A stretch of 64,000 bases of DNA from Desulfoscipio geothermicus (GCA_016841205.1 JAENZP010000013.1:31231-95230); one strand, 5' to 3'; counted from the first letter of the stretch, positions 17,600 to 28,539 are shown. Translations and numbers: made by a program. Notes: generated by a model not told the origin, from the sequence alone.

Positions 17600-19027
17600 T
17601 TACTCATTCCTTTTGCTCTGTTTACTCCTTCCCGCTTCACCCTCTTTGAGAGAAACATTATCAGGTAAAGGCTTTGCATATATAGTTGTTCGGGCAAGCA
17701 TTTTGCTGGGTAACACTTTAAAAATATAATAAAGGATCAAATAAAAGGCCGTGAGCATTAATCCTACATACAGGCCCGAGCCCTGCCCAGGGATAAGAGG
17801 CATGGTAACAATGGCAATTACTAGGCCTGCAATAGCAAATATCGAGCTATAAGGAAAACCGGCCAATTGACAATTACCCTGGGGGGGACATCCATTTGTT
17901 TTTCTGTAACGATAATGGGTGGCTAAAATTATTAAATAGGCAAATAAAAGAGAAAAACCACCGGCACTGATCAGAAAGATATAAATTTGTTCCGGCAATA
18001 TATATCCCAAGCCTAAAGAAATTAACATAGCGGCACCGGAGAAAATGATGCCACGCCGGGGTATACCACCGCGGTCTATTAAAAAAGAAGGTGCTTGTCC
18101 CGCATGGGCCAGCGACCAGATCATTCTACCCAAGCCAAAAGTAGAGGCTAGCATAGTTGAAAGGATGGCCGTAAGTAATATTATATTCATGGAGCCGACA
18201 GCCCAGTTCAAACCACCGGCGCTTAAAGCTGCCACCATAGGGCTTACATCTACGGTGAGGGTTCCCGTCCGAGTGAGTGGGAGTAGCGTAGCAATCACGG
18301 CACAATATAAGCCAACCAGGCCGATAACTGTATACTTTATAGCCCTGGGTATGGTTTTATGAGGTGTCCGGGCTTCTGAAGCTGCTAACCCCAGCACTTC
18401 AAAACCGGCATAACTAAAAAGCACAATTAACATACTTCCCGCGACCCCTGCGATACCTCCCGGGATAAGCGGTTCCATGGTCAGAACGCCCAGTCCAACA
18501 GGAGCCTTGTGCGGGATTAGTCCAAATATTAAAGCTGCAGCCAGGCCGATAAAGCCTATTAAAGCACTTAGTTTGATGGCCGCCAGACCACCTTCCAGGT
18601 TGCTTAATTGCCTTGCTCCCAGTAAGTTTAACAGGGTTACTGCAACTATGATTAAGCTAGCCAATACAAGAATTGGCACTTGTGGTACCCAGGCTTGCAT
18701 GAAGATTGATGCGGCCGCAGCTTCACTGGACATACCCAGAACTAAGCCCGTCCAATAGACCCAGCCCACCAAAAACCCAAGCCACGGTCCATATAATTGC
18801 TCTGAATAGGTTCTAAAAGAGCCGGGCTTGGGGTCGGCTACTGTCATTTCGGAGAGAGCCGTTAAAATCACATAAACTAAGCTGCCCCCCAAAATAAAGG
18901 CCAGTAGGATAGCCGGGCCAGCCGCTTTAATAGCTATTGAGGTGCCTAAAAAAAAGGAACCGCCAACTACAGTTCCAAGGGCCAGCATGGTCAACTGCCA
19001 TGCAGATAAACCATTACTTTGCTTCAT
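17600..19027 (-). CDS. APC-family amino acid permease
   Basis: 475 aa polytopic, 'GTVVGGSFFLGTSIAIKAAGPAILLAF'. Confidence 0.88.
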   Translation of the reverse strand: MKQSNGLSAWQLTMLALGTVVGGSFFLGTSIAIKAAGPAILLAFILGGSLVYVILTALSEMTVADPKPGSFRTYSEQLYGPWLGFLVGWVYWTGLVLGMSSEAAAASIFMQAWVPQVPILVLASLIIVAVTLLNLLGARQLSNLEGGLAAIKLSALIGFIGLAAALIFGLIPHKAPVGLGVLTMEPLIPGGIAGVAGSMLIVLFSYAGFEVLGLAASEARTPHKTIPRAIKYTVIGLVGLYCAVIATLLPLTRTGTLTVDVSPMVAALSAGGLNWAVGSMNIILLTAILSTMLASTFGLGRMIWSLAHAGQAPSFLIDRGGIPRRGIIFSGAAMLISLGLGYILPEQIYIFLISAGGFSLLFAYLIILATHYRYRKTNGCPPQGNCQLAGFPYSSIFAIAGLVIAIVTMPLIPGQGSGLYVGLMLTAFYLILYYIFKVLPSKMLARTTIYAKPLPDNVSLKEGEAGRSKQSKRNE

Positions 19028-19167
19028 AGATAAACTCCTTGGATTTAGGTTTTGTCTTAATATGGGCCATTATTAGTGGATTTATAACTATTACAACAGG
19101 CTTTTTTACCCGCTCTAACCCCCTCTCAATTTGCGCTCTGAGGCAAGCAAAATTAAAGCGCATAAAA

Positions 19168-19203
19168 CTAAAAACAGCCCGCAGTTTTTAACCTGCCGGC
19201 TGT
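19168..19203 (-). terminator. Intrinsic terminator
   Basis: Minus strand ACAGCCGGCAGgttaaaaaCTGCGGGCTGTTTTTAGTTTT. Confidence 0.8.
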
Positions 19204-19225
19204 TCTATTATTGTTTACATAACTT

Positions 19226-19456
19226 TTACATAAATCCGCGAAGCGTATCAGCAATTTCCCTGACACTTTTGCCACTAGCGTCGATAACCTTCTTGTCTGT
19301 TCTAATATCCTGCATGTCCATAAAATTGTTTTCCATACCTGATACAATAATTGCATCAGCGTGATCGACCATTGTTTTATCCACTACATTAAAGCCTTCT
19401 TTTACAAAATCATCACGCAGCCTGCTCAGATCACCATCCAACGCTATTGTAAGCAA
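19226..19456 (-). CDS. UPF0180 (YkuS-like) protein
   Basis: 76 aa; 'ADAIIVSGMENNFMDMQDIRTDKKVIDASGKS'. Confidence 0.75.
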   Translation of the reverse strand: MLTIALDGDLSRLRDDFVKEGFNVVDKTMVDHADAIIVSGMENNFMDMQDIRTDKKVIDASGKSVREIADTLRGFM

Positions 19457-19474
19457 ATTTAAACACCTCCGGTA

Positions 19475-20143
19475 TTAAGTTTTCCATTCGCCCCCTCTTT
19501 TATGCAAAATTTGTATAACTTCTTCATCGGTTACCTGGTCAAAGTTTTCATAAAACTGCCCAACTGCATAAAAAGGCTCCGGTACCAAAGGGCATACAAT
19601 TTCATCCACCTCTGTACCTAGCTTTTCAATTACCTCAACCGGCGCTACCGGTACAGCCAGTATGGTCCTATGCGGTTTGAATATTTTATTTATAGACATA
19701 ATGGCGGCCCGGGTAGTAAAACCAGTGGCGATGCCATCATCAATAATAATCACTGTTTTTCCTGTATAATCCGGATAACTTATACTACCGCGATATTCAA
19801 GCATTCTTCTTTTTATCTCATTTATTTCTTGCTCGACGATATTCTTTATGGAACCTTTACCTGCAAACTGCAACAATTGTTTATTTTCAGTTAAAAAAAC
19901 TGTTCCATCCTGGGTGACTGCCCCTATGGCAACTTCCGGATTATAGGGTGCACCAATTTTTCTGGGAATAATGATCTCTAGCGGAAGATTGAGCACCTTA
20001 GATACCTGATCCGCTAAAACTACTCCTCCTCTTGGTATGGCCATGACAATACCATCTACAATTTCCTTTTCTTTTAAAATACGAGCCAGGACTTGCCCGG
20101 CATCAACTCTGTCTTTGTATATTTTGTTTTCCATTAACATCAC
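19475..20143 (-). CDS. Phosphoribosyltransferase-domain protein
   Basis: PRPP loop 'VIIIDDGIATGFTTRAA'. Confidence 0.9.
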   Translation of the reverse strand: MMLMENKIYKDRVDAGQVLARILKEKEIVDGIVMAIPRGGVVLADQVSKVLNLPLEIIIPRKIGAPYNPEVAIGAVTQDGTVFLTENKQLLQFAGKGSIKNIVEQEINEIKRRMLEYRGSISYPDYTGKTVIIIDDGIATGFTTRAAIMSINKIFKPHRTILAVPVAPVEVIEKLGTEVDEIVCPLVPEPFYAVGQFYENFDQVTDEEVIQILHKRGGEWKT

Positions 20144-20211
20144 TCCGTTGTGTTTTTAAATTGTTTTATCAGATAAGCATACTAAAACGTATTTTTCAGC
20201 ATACCATACAC

Positions 20212-21147
20212 TTACCCTACCAAGTTCAGCCCCAGTGTTCTAGCATATGCCAATGCTTCTTGGTATTCATTATAGCTGAGCCTCTGGGATAATTCTTCAA
20301 ACTGATATGCCTGGTGAGCAGGAAAATATTGCTCCATTAAATTTACCTGGCAGTCCGGTGATAATGCTTCTTTAATGAATTTTAATATTTCTTTGGTATC
20401 CTCCACTCCCCCCGGCATTACTAAATGCCGGATCAAAAGACCCCGATAAGCAATTCCCTGCTTATCTATTTTCAAACCTCCCACCTGGCGATCCATTTCT
20501 TTAAGCGACTTTTGGACAATGGTCGGGTAATCTTGTATTCCTGAATATTTTCTACCCCGTTCAGACTGGTTATATTTAAAATCTGGCATATAGATGTCTA
20601 TGACATCTTCCAGCAGTTTCAAAGTTTCCAGTTTTTCATAACCGCCACAGTTATAAACAAGAGGGAGCATTAAGCCTTTCTCTGCCGCCAGCAACACCGC
20701 CTCTAAAATGTTAGGCACAAAATGGGTCGGGGTTACCAGGTTAATATTGTGGCACTTAAAGAAGTTCTGTAGTTCCAACATGATTTTTGCCAACTCGACA
20801 TTGGTGACCAGCTCTCCTTCACCACCAAAACTAAGCTCACAATTCTGGCAAAAAACACAACGCATATTACAGTAACCAAAAAAAATAGTGCCTGAACCGT
20901 GTCTACCAACCAATGATGGCTCTTCTCCCATATGCGGGCCATAACTAGAAAGCACAACCTTATCCGTAGCTCGGCAAAACCCATGTTTTTCTTTGCGGTT
21001 TACAGCACAATTATGTGGGCACAGATTACAATTAGTCAGGTGTTGGCGAGCCTGCTCAACTTTTTTCTGCAATATTTTATTGGTTAGTATTTTATGATAA
21101 CCAGGTACATATTTTGGCTGCATTCCCTCACCCTCTCTTAAACCCAA
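20212..21147 (-). CDS. Radical SAM protein, PflA-activase-like
   Basis: 'CNLCPHNCAVNRKEKHGFCRA', 'GYCNMRCVFCQNCELS' CxxxCxxC. Confidence 0.88.
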   Translation of the reverse strand: MGLREGEGMQPKYVPGYHKILTNKILQKKVEQARQHLTNCNLCPHNCAVNRKEKHGFCRATDKVVLSSYGPHMGEEPSLVGRHGSGTIFFGYCNMRCVFCQNCELSFGGEGELVTNVELAKIMLELQNFFKCHNINLVTPTHFVPNILEAVLLAAEKGLMLPLVYNCGGYEKLETLKLLEDVIDIYMPDFKYNQSERGRKYSGIQDYPTIVQKSLKEMDRQVGGLKIDKQGIAYRGLLIRHLVMPGGVEDTKEILKFIKEALSPDCQVNLMEQYFPAHQAYQFEELSQRLSYNEYQEALAYARTLGLNLVG

Positions 21148-21186
21148 GGCTTATAATAAACATTATCCTGCCCAAATGTTTATGAC

Positions 21187-21223
21187 AAAACCGCTGGGAA
21201 AACCCTTACCAGCGGTTTTTTTT
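21187..21223 (-). terminator. Bidirectional-looking intrinsic terminator
   Basis: AAAACCGCTGGgaaaacccttaCCAGCGGTTTTTTTT. Confidence 0.8.
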
Positions 21224-21252
21224 GCCTTGCTTACTTTTATAAAATATATTAC

Positions 21253-23031
21253 CTATATTTTGTACCGGTTTAACTTTTTATACAGACCGGCCCGGGATAT
21301 ACCTAGCATAGCAGCAGTTTGGTTCTTATTACCAGCACAGGCTTCTAAAGCATCGATAATGGCTTCCCTCTCAATATCTTCTACCAGCTTGGACAGACCG
21401 CCTTGACGACTTTTCCCCTTGAGCTTTTGATTGTTATGCATATAAAGGGGCAGATGTTCTCTATGAATGACATCACCGTCTATAATATTAAAGGCTCTTT
21501 CAATAACATTTTCAAGCTCCCTGAGATTACCCGGCCATCGTTGATTTTTCAAAATTTCAATGACCTCGTTATCCGCCCCGATAACCTGGAGGCCAAAATC
21601 GTTATTAAATCGTTGGATAAAATAATCCAGCAGCAGTTCAAGGTCTTCTACCCTACTGCGCAAGGGCGGTATATTCAAAGTGACTACATTAATACGGTAA
21701 TAAAGGTCCTCACGAAATTCCCCACTAACAATCATATCCTCAAGGTTGCGGTTGGTAGCAGCAATAACACGCACATCCACCTTGCGGGTTTTGGTATCTC
21801 CGAGACGTTCAATCTCTTTTTCCTGAAGTACTCGCAGCAGTTTAGCCTGCATCATCATGGGCATATCTCCGATTTCGTCCAGGAATATTACCCCTTTGTC
21901 AGCAAACTCAAATTTACCCATATGCCCGCCCTTTTGAGCACCTGTAAAAGCCCCTTCATTATAACCAAACAATTCAGATTCAAGAAGGGTTTCGGGAATC
22001 GCAGCACAGTTTACCCGGACAAAAGGCCCCTGACTGCGACCACTTTCACTATGGATGGCCCTGGCAAACAGTTCCTTGCCCGTGCCGCTTTCTCCTCTGA
22101 GCAGAACAGTGGAGTTGCTTTGGGCTACCCTTTTAACTGTTTCTTTAAGGGCAAGAAACCCGGGGCTTCGTCCAATAATTCGGTCGCAAAGAAGAGAAGT
22201 TGTCCGCAGCGTACAAGCCTGTTCCTCCCGGCAGCAGTCCTGCTGATTGCGCTGTTTTTGAGTTTTTGTGGTCAGGCCCTGAGCATCCGCTGTGGGTTTA
22301 AATGCTACTATACCTAGCGCACCAACAATTTGTCCATCTTTTTTTATAGGCATCCGGTTAGCAATTATCTCGCTGCCATTTAAAGTAGTTACGTAACCGT
22401 ACTCGGTTTCTCCGTCCTCTAATGATCTGGTGAATATAGGTATACCTTTATATATCTTTTGCACATGTTGACCGACCATATCCTGAACTCTCTTATTGAA
22501 GAGGCTGGCAAAAGGCTGGTTAACCATTGTAATTATATAATCCCTGTCAACGACAATTATACCATCGTTGGATAGTTCCAGGACATTGGCCAGGGTTTCT
22601 TGGTATTCATGTATATTTTCAACATTTTGAAGTTCGATTTTATCTTGAATAACAGCTACAGCCCCCACGATTTTGCCCTTGCTGATAATCGGACTGCAAT
22701 TTGAGAGGTAGGCGCCCTGGTTAAGTATAAACTCGCGGCCTAACTGCGGTTTGCCATCCAATATCACATCTAGCAGTCCGGTTGCCGGTAAATATTTGTG
22801 TACAGGCTGCCCTTTGATTAGTCGGACCGGTAGTCTAAGAAATTTCTCTACCTGGTGATTACAATAAATAATCACACCCTCATTGTTCACAGCCAGCACC
22901 GCATTGCTTGATGAGTCAATAATGTCTTCGAGTTTAAGCTTAGCAGTTCCCATGTAAGTATACCAGACCTCTTTCTTGTGATAAGTATTACTATCACATT
23001 CGCCAGACAAAGGCCAAAAACCTGCCTCCAT
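21253..23031 (-). CDS. PAS-domain sigma-54-dependent Fis-family activator (start possibly 22953)
   Basis: 'RGESGTGKELFARAIHSESGRSQGPFVRVNCAAIPETLLESELFGYNEGAFTGA', C-terminal Fis HTH; internal start MGTAKLKLEDIID. Confidence 0.92.
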   Translation of the reverse strand: MEAGFWPLSGECDSNTYHKKEVWYTYMGTAKLKLEDIIDSSSNAVLAVNNEGVIIYCNHQVEKFLRLPVRLIKGQPVHKYLPATGLLDVILDGKPQLGREFILNQGAYLSNCSPIISKGKIVGAVAVIQDKIELQNVENIHEYQETLANVLELSNDGIIVVDRDYIITMVNQPFASLFNKRVQDMVGQHVQKIYKGIPIFTRSLEDGETEYGYVTTLNGSEIIANRMPIKKDGQIVGALGIVAFKPTADAQGLTTKTQKQRNQQDCCREEQACTLRTTSLLCDRIIGRSPGFLALKETVKRVAQSNSTVLLRGESGTGKELFARAIHSESGRSQGPFVRVNCAAIPETLLESELFGYNEGAFTGAQKGGHMGKFEFADKGVIFLDEIGDMPMMMQAKLLRVLQEKEIERLGDTKTRKVDVRVIAATNRNLEDMIVSGEFREDLYYRINVVTLNIPPLRSRVEDLELLLDYFIQRFNNDFGLQVIGADNEVIEILKNQRWPGNLRELENVIERAFNIIDGDVIHREHLPLYMHNNQKLKGKSRQGGLSKLVEDIEREAIIDALEACAGNKNQTAAMLGISRAGLYKKLNRYKI

Positions 23032-23270
23032 AGCGAATCAAAGACAGAAATTTTACATTATAATAGTATACTTTATAGACAGGACAAAAAAAACACCGTT
23101 AATGACCATATTAAATATATGCTTGAAAATATGTTTGCAAGGTTGACACTGCTTACAAATTAAACTCAATTGAATAAACTACTATTAGTAATTCCCTTAT
23201 TTTGCCAAATCTTGCCCCGGGGGTGGTTATGTGATAAAATTCCCACAGATCGGTAAAAAGGAGCGTTAAC

Positions 23271-24143
23271 ATGACAAAATCATCCATTGTCATTATCGGG
23301 GCCGGTAAGGTAGGTTCGGCCCTGGGTATTTTATTGCAGCAAAAAGGCTATGCCGTGGCCGCAGTAGCCAGCCGTACAAAAGAATCGGCCGAGCAGTTGG
23401 CCAACCGGCTAAATTGCCCTGTGCTGAGCAACCAAGAGGCCGCAGCCCGGGCTGAACTTATTTTTATCACCACCCCCGACCGCAGCATAGCTCCCGTAGC
23501 CGCTGAAATTGCCAAGGCGGGAAGTCTTCGACAGGGACAAGTAGTGGCGCATACCAGTGGTGCGCACCCCGCAGCTGAATTGAGGGGTGTCCGGGAATCA
23601 GGCGCACTGGCGGTAAGTATTCACCCGTTGCAATCCTTTGCCGAAGTTCGGGCCGCTATGGAAAACTTACCAGGTTCGTACTTTGCCCTGGAAGGTGACG
23701 AAAGTGCCCTGCCATTGGCCCGGCAGGTGGTGGAAGATCTTGATGGCAGATGGTTTACTATCTCTGCCGCTGACAAACCCATTTACCACGCGGCGGCTTG
23801 TATTGCATCCAATTACCTGGTATCGCTAATGCACTTTGCCACCGGCTTATACGCCAAATTCGGGCTGGGGCCCCAAGAGGCCTTTGAGGCTTTATATCCT
23901 CTGGTACAGGGTACGGTAGCCAATATAACTAAAGTGGGTCCCACCCGCGCACTAACCGGACCGGTGGCCCGCGGCGACTCCCCTACCATTGCCGGGCATA
24001 TGAAAACTTTACAAGAACTAGATCCCCAGCTGCAAGAGCTCTACAGTATACTAGGACAATACACAATTAAGGTAGCTATGGAAAAAGGCGATATTAATAC
24101 TCAACAAAGCGAAGAATTAAACAAAATTTTCAAGAGAAAATAG
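23271..24143 (+). CDS. Rossmann-like + DUF2520 domain protein
   Basis: 'SSIVIIGAGKVGSALGILLQQKGYAVAAVASRT', 'FITTPDRSIAPVAAEIA', 'AVSIHPLQSFA'. Confidence 0.88.
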   Translation: MTKSSIVIIGAGKVGSALGILLQQKGYAVAAVASRTKESAEQLANRLNCPVLSNQEAAARAELIFITTPDRSIAPVAAEIAKAGSLRQGQVVAHTSGAHPAAELRGVRESGALAVSIHPLQSFAEVRAAMENLPGSYFALEGDESALPLARQVVEDLDGRWFTISAADKPIYHAAACIASNYLVSLMHFATGLYAKFGLGPQEAFEALYPLVQGTVANITKVGPTRALTGPVARGDSPTIAGHMKTLQELDPQLQELYSILGQYTIKVAMEKGDINTQQSEELNKIFKRK

Positions 24144-24150
24144 GTAGGAC

Positions 24151-24198
24151 AAAACGGGTTTTTAATCTATGCAACTGTGATTAAAAACCCGTTTTTTT
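24151..24198. terminator. Bidirectional terminator between convergent genes
   Basis: AAAACGGGTTTTTAATC...GATTAAAAACCCGTTTTTTT. Confidence 0.9.
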
Positions 24199-24218
24199 AC
24201 AATAACTAACCGAGGCGC

Positions 24219-27200
24219 TTAAGACATATCAAACAACTCCCGGACCTCTTGTTCCGTCATTTTAGAAAGCATTGTTTCCCCGGGTTTAATGACTGCTTCA
24301 ATCATGGTCTTTTTCTTTTGCTGCAATTCATATATTTTTTCTTCAATGGTGCCCCTGGTGATAAGGCTGATGGCCTGCACCGAGTTTTTTTGACCAATGC
24401 GGTAGGCCCGATCAGTGGCCTGCTCCTCCACGGCGGGATTCCACCACGGGTCATAATGAATAACCATATCCGCACCGGTTAAATTCAGCCCCGTGCCCCC
24501 GGCTTTAAGAGAGATTAGAAAAGCATCCCCCTGGCCCCTATTAAAGGCCCGGACCATTTGCCCTCTTTCCTCCGCTTTGGTGGCACCATCCAGGTAAAAA
24601 TACTCGATTTGCTCATCATCCAGCAGCCTGCGGATAATTTCTAACATACTGACAAACTGTGAAAAAAGCAAAACCCGGTGTCCGCTATCAATAGCGTCTT
24701 GTAAAAATTCCCTTAAAAAAATAAGTTTGCCGCTGTCGCCCTGATAATTATCCAAAAAAGTGGCCGGATGGCAGCAAATCTGGCGCAGCCTGGTTAGCAG
24801 CGCTAAAATTTTGATTTGACTTCTCTCAAAGCCATCATTGGCCAATACCGATTTTACCTCTTCCTTAGCCTTGTGCAAATAAGAAAGGTATATTTTCTTT
24901 TGCTCGGTGGTTAACTCAGCCAGCACCTTGCTTTCTATCTTGGGCGGTAGTTCCTGCAAAACGTCGTTTTTCATCCTTCTTAAAATGAAGGGGGCAATTT
25001 GTTTTTGTAATTCCTTAAGCGTCCTTTCGTCTTGATTTTTGACTATGGGCCGCTCATATTTCTTGACAAATTTTTGATGGGTCAGCAGATATCCGGGCAT
25101 AACAAAATCGAAAATAGACCATAACTCAGTTAAACTGTTTTCAATGGGGGTGCCGGATAAAGCAAAATACCCCCTGGCTTGAATTGTTTTTACCGCTTTA
25201 GCATTTAATGAATTGGGGTTCTTAATGTTCTGTGCCTCATCTAAAAAATAATACTTAAAATTAAAATCCACATATAATTCCACGTCCCGCCGTATCAGCG
25301 CATAGGAGGTAACCACCAGGTCCGCCTTTTTAGCATCTTCCAGCAGGCTTTGCCGTTCCTTTAAATTACCCGAAACCACCACAACTTTTAAGCCGGGCGC
25401 AAATTTACTGGCTTCATCCTGCCAGTTATATACCACAGAAGTAGGTGCCACCACCAATGATGGTGCCTGCTGCCTTTCACTCTCCGACAGAATAAAAGCA
25501 ATGGTTTGAATAGTTTTACCCAGTCCCATATCATCCGCCAGAATGCCGCCCAAACCGTACATAGCCAACGTTTTAAGCCATTTATAACCTTTGCGCTGGT
25601 ACTCCCGCAGCACACCTTGCAAATCACCCGGCAGCACAAAATCCATATCTTGCGGCTCGCGAATATTCTGCACGAGCTGCTTGAAGGCATGGTTCCTTTC
25701 AACCTGCCATTCCGATTCTCTTAAACAACCATCAATATACACCGCTCTGTATTTGGGAAGGCTTAAAACCTTTTGATGCAATTCCTGCTGGGAAATATTC
25801 AAAGCGTCCAGCATTGTCATTATTTGGCACAAATGGTTTTCTCTGTTATCCAGCGGCAGGAATGAACCGTCCGGCAAACGGTAATACTTTTTCTTTTCCC
25901 GCAGCGCTTGAAAAATATTACCCATTTCATTCACATCAATGCCATCCAATTCAAAGGAAAAATCCAGCATGCCGTTTACCTCATTTAAGCGAACTCCTCC
26001 GGTAAAAGCTGCGTTATCCCTGACTCGCATATTGCGGAATTTTTCACTGTAGTAAACATCCGCCAGGGCCTGAAGTTCAGACAGTATATGATAAACAAAA
26101 GAGTATATCTTTTCCTCATCTTTGAGGTACAACCTGCCATTTACCGTCCTAAACTCAGCCTTTTCTAAAAGATTGAAAATGGCTTGCTCATTTTCAATAT
26201 CCCGAACTAGTATTTTTTCTCTCATCTGCCAGTCATTACTACCATCAAAGGGGTTTAATTTAATTTGGCCGTATACAAAAGCAACCCTTGCCGTAACAGC
26301 TTCATCTTCTCTGTCCAAATAAATTTCCGTTTTTAAATCTATTTCATAAAAGCTGTCCTGCACCTCTGACGAAATTTTCACCTGCCCGATTTCATTAAGC
26401 ACAGGCAGTACTTCGCTTACAAAGCGTACCCTTTGCCGAGCACTCAAACGAAGACCTTCCGGAGCCTCGGCAAAAGCATTGGCTAACGGCATAAAATATT
26501 TTCTCTGCTCATGGGAAATTTTATATATTTTTTTATCAAAAAAAATATATTCTCCGGTCTTGACCAGTGGAAGATAATTTAGTTTATTAAACTGTAATAG
26601 CAGCTCTGATCCGTTTTTATCAAGTAAGAACTGCAGGGGAAGATCCTGCTCCACGACTGGTATTTTTTCATAATCCCCATTAGGCAGCTTTAAATTAAAT
26701 TTTTCCGAACCTAAAACATCAAGCATTTTTTTAGCGGCAGACTGCATCAAAACAACCTTTTTTCCATTAAATACACTGCCTTGATTATTCCGCCGATTAA
26801 CATAACACCACGTATCGTCTAAGATGGTTTTTTCTATTTCATATATTGAATGCAATAAATCTATCACCGGCTTGTCCTCGGGTTTAAAAGCATGGATAAT
26901 AGGATCAAAGGTAAACTTTTTCCCAAAAATCACACTTGTACCGCTTTCCATAGCCTCAAATAAATTTTTTATATTTTGGACCACATAAAGCTTGTCTTCG
27001 CCCATGCGCAAAGAAAGAGCAGGAACGGCTTCTATCCTGCCACCTACTGAATTGAACGATATTTCAAAAGTGGTTTCCAAGCGGACAGGCACCTTCTCCT
27101 GGACAAGCAGGTCATGCTCAAAATAGTTTAAGATACTTTCAGTCAAAAGGTCATTGTAACCATTTTTTTTACTATGCGTGCCGGTATTCGATTTTTTTGC

Positions 27201-27503
27201 ACCTACACTATCACTGGATTTGCGCTGATAAGCCTTTAACATAGCCACAACATGCTTACAAGCCCCTTCGTACAGGTAAAAAGCCGGACAGGCACAATAC
27301 ATATGTATTAATTCCCCTGCCGGTGAAAAACTCGCCAAAACATCATATTCTTCATTGCCCCGCACAACCGCTGATACACACATATTATCCACATCTATAT
27401 CAAGTTCTACTACCCGGTTTTCACTATAATATTTTAATCCTTTGGTAAAGGCTCGGCTGCTGGCAGCTAAATCCTCAATAGTTGCGTCACTGATATTAAT
27501 CAT
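24219..27503 (-). CDS. SNF2/RapA-type helicase with SWIM zinc finger
   Basis: 'CACPAFYLYEGACKHVVAML' SWIM; 'GGILADDMGLGKTIQTIAFI', 'DEAQ', 'LSGTPIENSLTELWSIFDF', 'ATDRAYRIGQ'. Confidence 0.95.
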   Translation of the reverse strand: MINISDATIEDLAASSRAFTKGLKYYSENRVVELDIDVDNMCVSAVVRGNEEYDVLASFSPAGELIHMYCACPAFYLYEGACKHVVAMLKAYQRKSSDSVGAKKSNTGTHSKKNGYNDLLTESILNYFEHDLLVQEKVPVRLETTFEISFNSVGGRIEAVPALSLRMGEDKLYVVQNIKNLFEAMESGTSVIFGKKFTFDPIIHAFKPEDKPVIDLLHSIYEIEKTILDDTWCYVNRRNNQGSVFNGKKVVLMQSAAKKMLDVLGSEKFNLKLPNGDYEKIPVVEQDLPLQFLLDKNGSELLLQFNKLNYLPLVKTGEYIFFDKKIYKISHEQRKYFMPLANAFAEAPEGLRLSARQRVRFVSEVLPVLNEIGQVKISSEVQDSFYEIDLKTEIYLDREDEAVTARVAFVYGQIKLNPFDGSNDWQMREKILVRDIENEQAIFNLLEKAEFRTVNGRLYLKDEEKIYSFVYHILSELQALADVYYSEKFRNMRVRDNAAFTGGVRLNEVNGMLDFSFELDGIDVNEMGNIFQALREKKKYYRLPDGSFLPLDNRENHLCQIMTMLDALNISQQELHQKVLSLPKYRAVYIDGCLRESEWQVERNHAFKQLVQNIREPQDMDFVLPGDLQGVLREYQRKGYKWLKTLAMYGLGGILADDMGLGKTIQTIAFILSESERQQAPSLVVAPTSVVYNWQDEASKFAPGLKVVVVSGNLKERQSLLEDAKKADLVVTSYALIRRDVELYVDFNFKYYFLDEAQNIKNPNSLNAKAVKTIQARGYFALSGTPIENSLTELWSIFDFVMPGYLLTHQKFVKKYERPIVKNQDERTLKELQKQIAPFILRRMKNDVLQELPPKIESKVLAELTTEQKKIYLSYLHKAKEEVKSVLANDGFERSQIKILALLTRLRQICCHPATFLDNYQGDSGKLIFLREFLQDAIDSGHRVLLFSQFVSMLEIIRRLLDDEQIEYFYLDGATKAEERGQMVRAFNRGQGDAFLISLKAGGTGLNLTGADMVIHYDPWWNPAVEEQATDRAYRIGQKNSVQAISLITRGTIEEKIYELQQKKKTMIEAVIKPGETMLSKMTEQEVRELFDMS

Positions 27504-27777
27504 TTATCCCACCCCGTTTGCAAACGATGCAGTTCGACATGTAACTATACCAATTTTACTTCATAAGTCAATCTATATCACAAAAACCGTAACTCCTTTT
27601 TTTTAAAACAACCCCTAGATAATCTTTTTTTATTAATAAACAGAATACCCCGGATATCGAGACTTTTTATAGTGTCCGAGATCCAGGGTATAGTTCAAAG
27701 TAAGAGGCTTTTCGGTAATAATGATAGGTTTGATTCTGATTACTTTCGGGCATTGTTTATATAAACCGGTCGTTTTG

Positions 27778-28206
27778 TTAGCTTCTTTCCACTAGCTCAA
27801 ATAAGAGATCCTTAAATTTTTCCCGTACCGAAGGGTGTAAAAATATTTCCTGAATTTTTATTAATACTTTGCCACCCATTGAAACAAGCAGGATTTTGCT
27901 TTTAGCGGCTGTAATGCTGCCAACATGACTGAAGGGGATTTCTCTTGATCCAAACCAGCTTTTAATTATTAAACTACGCCCGGTAATGATATACTTTTTG
28001 GATACAGCGGGAAAATAGAAGGTAATTAGGTCCATCATGGCAAATAATATGAAAATGGTAACAACCCTGTACCAGGACCATTTGAAAAAAACCAAAAATA
28101 GGAGATTTAGAGAAACACCTGTGACCAGTACTCTTTTCAGATTTACTGTGTAAGGCGGGTGTTTGGTCTCGAAAATAATGTCTTCTTGATTATCCACCGG
28201 GATCAC
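27778..28206 (-). CDS. PH-domain-like membrane protein
   Basis: 142 aa, two N-terminal TM segments, then 'KKYIITGRSLIIKSWFGSREIPFSHVGSI'. Confidence 0.65.
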   Translation of the reverse strand: MIPVDNQEDIIFETKHPPYTVNLKRVLVTGVSLNLLFLVFFKWSWYRVVTIFILFAMMDLITFYFPAVSKKYIITGRSLIIKSWFGSREIPFSHVGSITAAKSKILLVSMGGKVLIKIQEIFLHPSVREKFKDLLFELVERS

Positions 28207-28436
28207 CCCAAATTAGTTACTATTGCTCTTTAATTCGGCACAGGCCATTAAAATCCTGTAATAAAAAACTATTACCTAAATAAACGGTTTGTCTTACAGT
28301 AAAAACAACAGCTTATCCCTCATTATAACTGCTACTACACAAGAGCAAATCAGCATGGTATAATAACACTGCTTGTATAGCAGGCTAATCTCCAGGATAA
28401 GGATATTAGTACATTTACTGCTTCAAAGATGGCATC

Positions 28437-28469
28437 ATGCAAAAATGCATCTAACTATGCAAAAATGCA
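28437..28469 (+). promoter_or_regulatory. Paired upstream activator sites ATGCAAAAATGCA x2
   Basis: Identical 13-mers at 28437-28449 and 28457-28469 (20-bp phasing), upstream of the sigma-54 promoter. Confidence 0.6.
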
Positions 28470-28523
28470 GACAAGATTCCTTGCACACGTGATTTTCTGT
28501 TTACTATCCGGGCATTAAACCCC

Positions 28524-28539
28524 TGGCATGAATGTTGCT
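28524..28539 (+). promoter_or_regulatory. Sigma-54 (-24/-12) promoter
   Basis: cTGGCATGaatgTTGCTt, GG-N10-GC spacing. Confidence 0.8.

Noticed and set aside
21403-22317. 304-aa ORF on + inside the sigma-54 activator
   Set aside because: Antisense shadow; the opposite strand carries clear AAA+ motifs.
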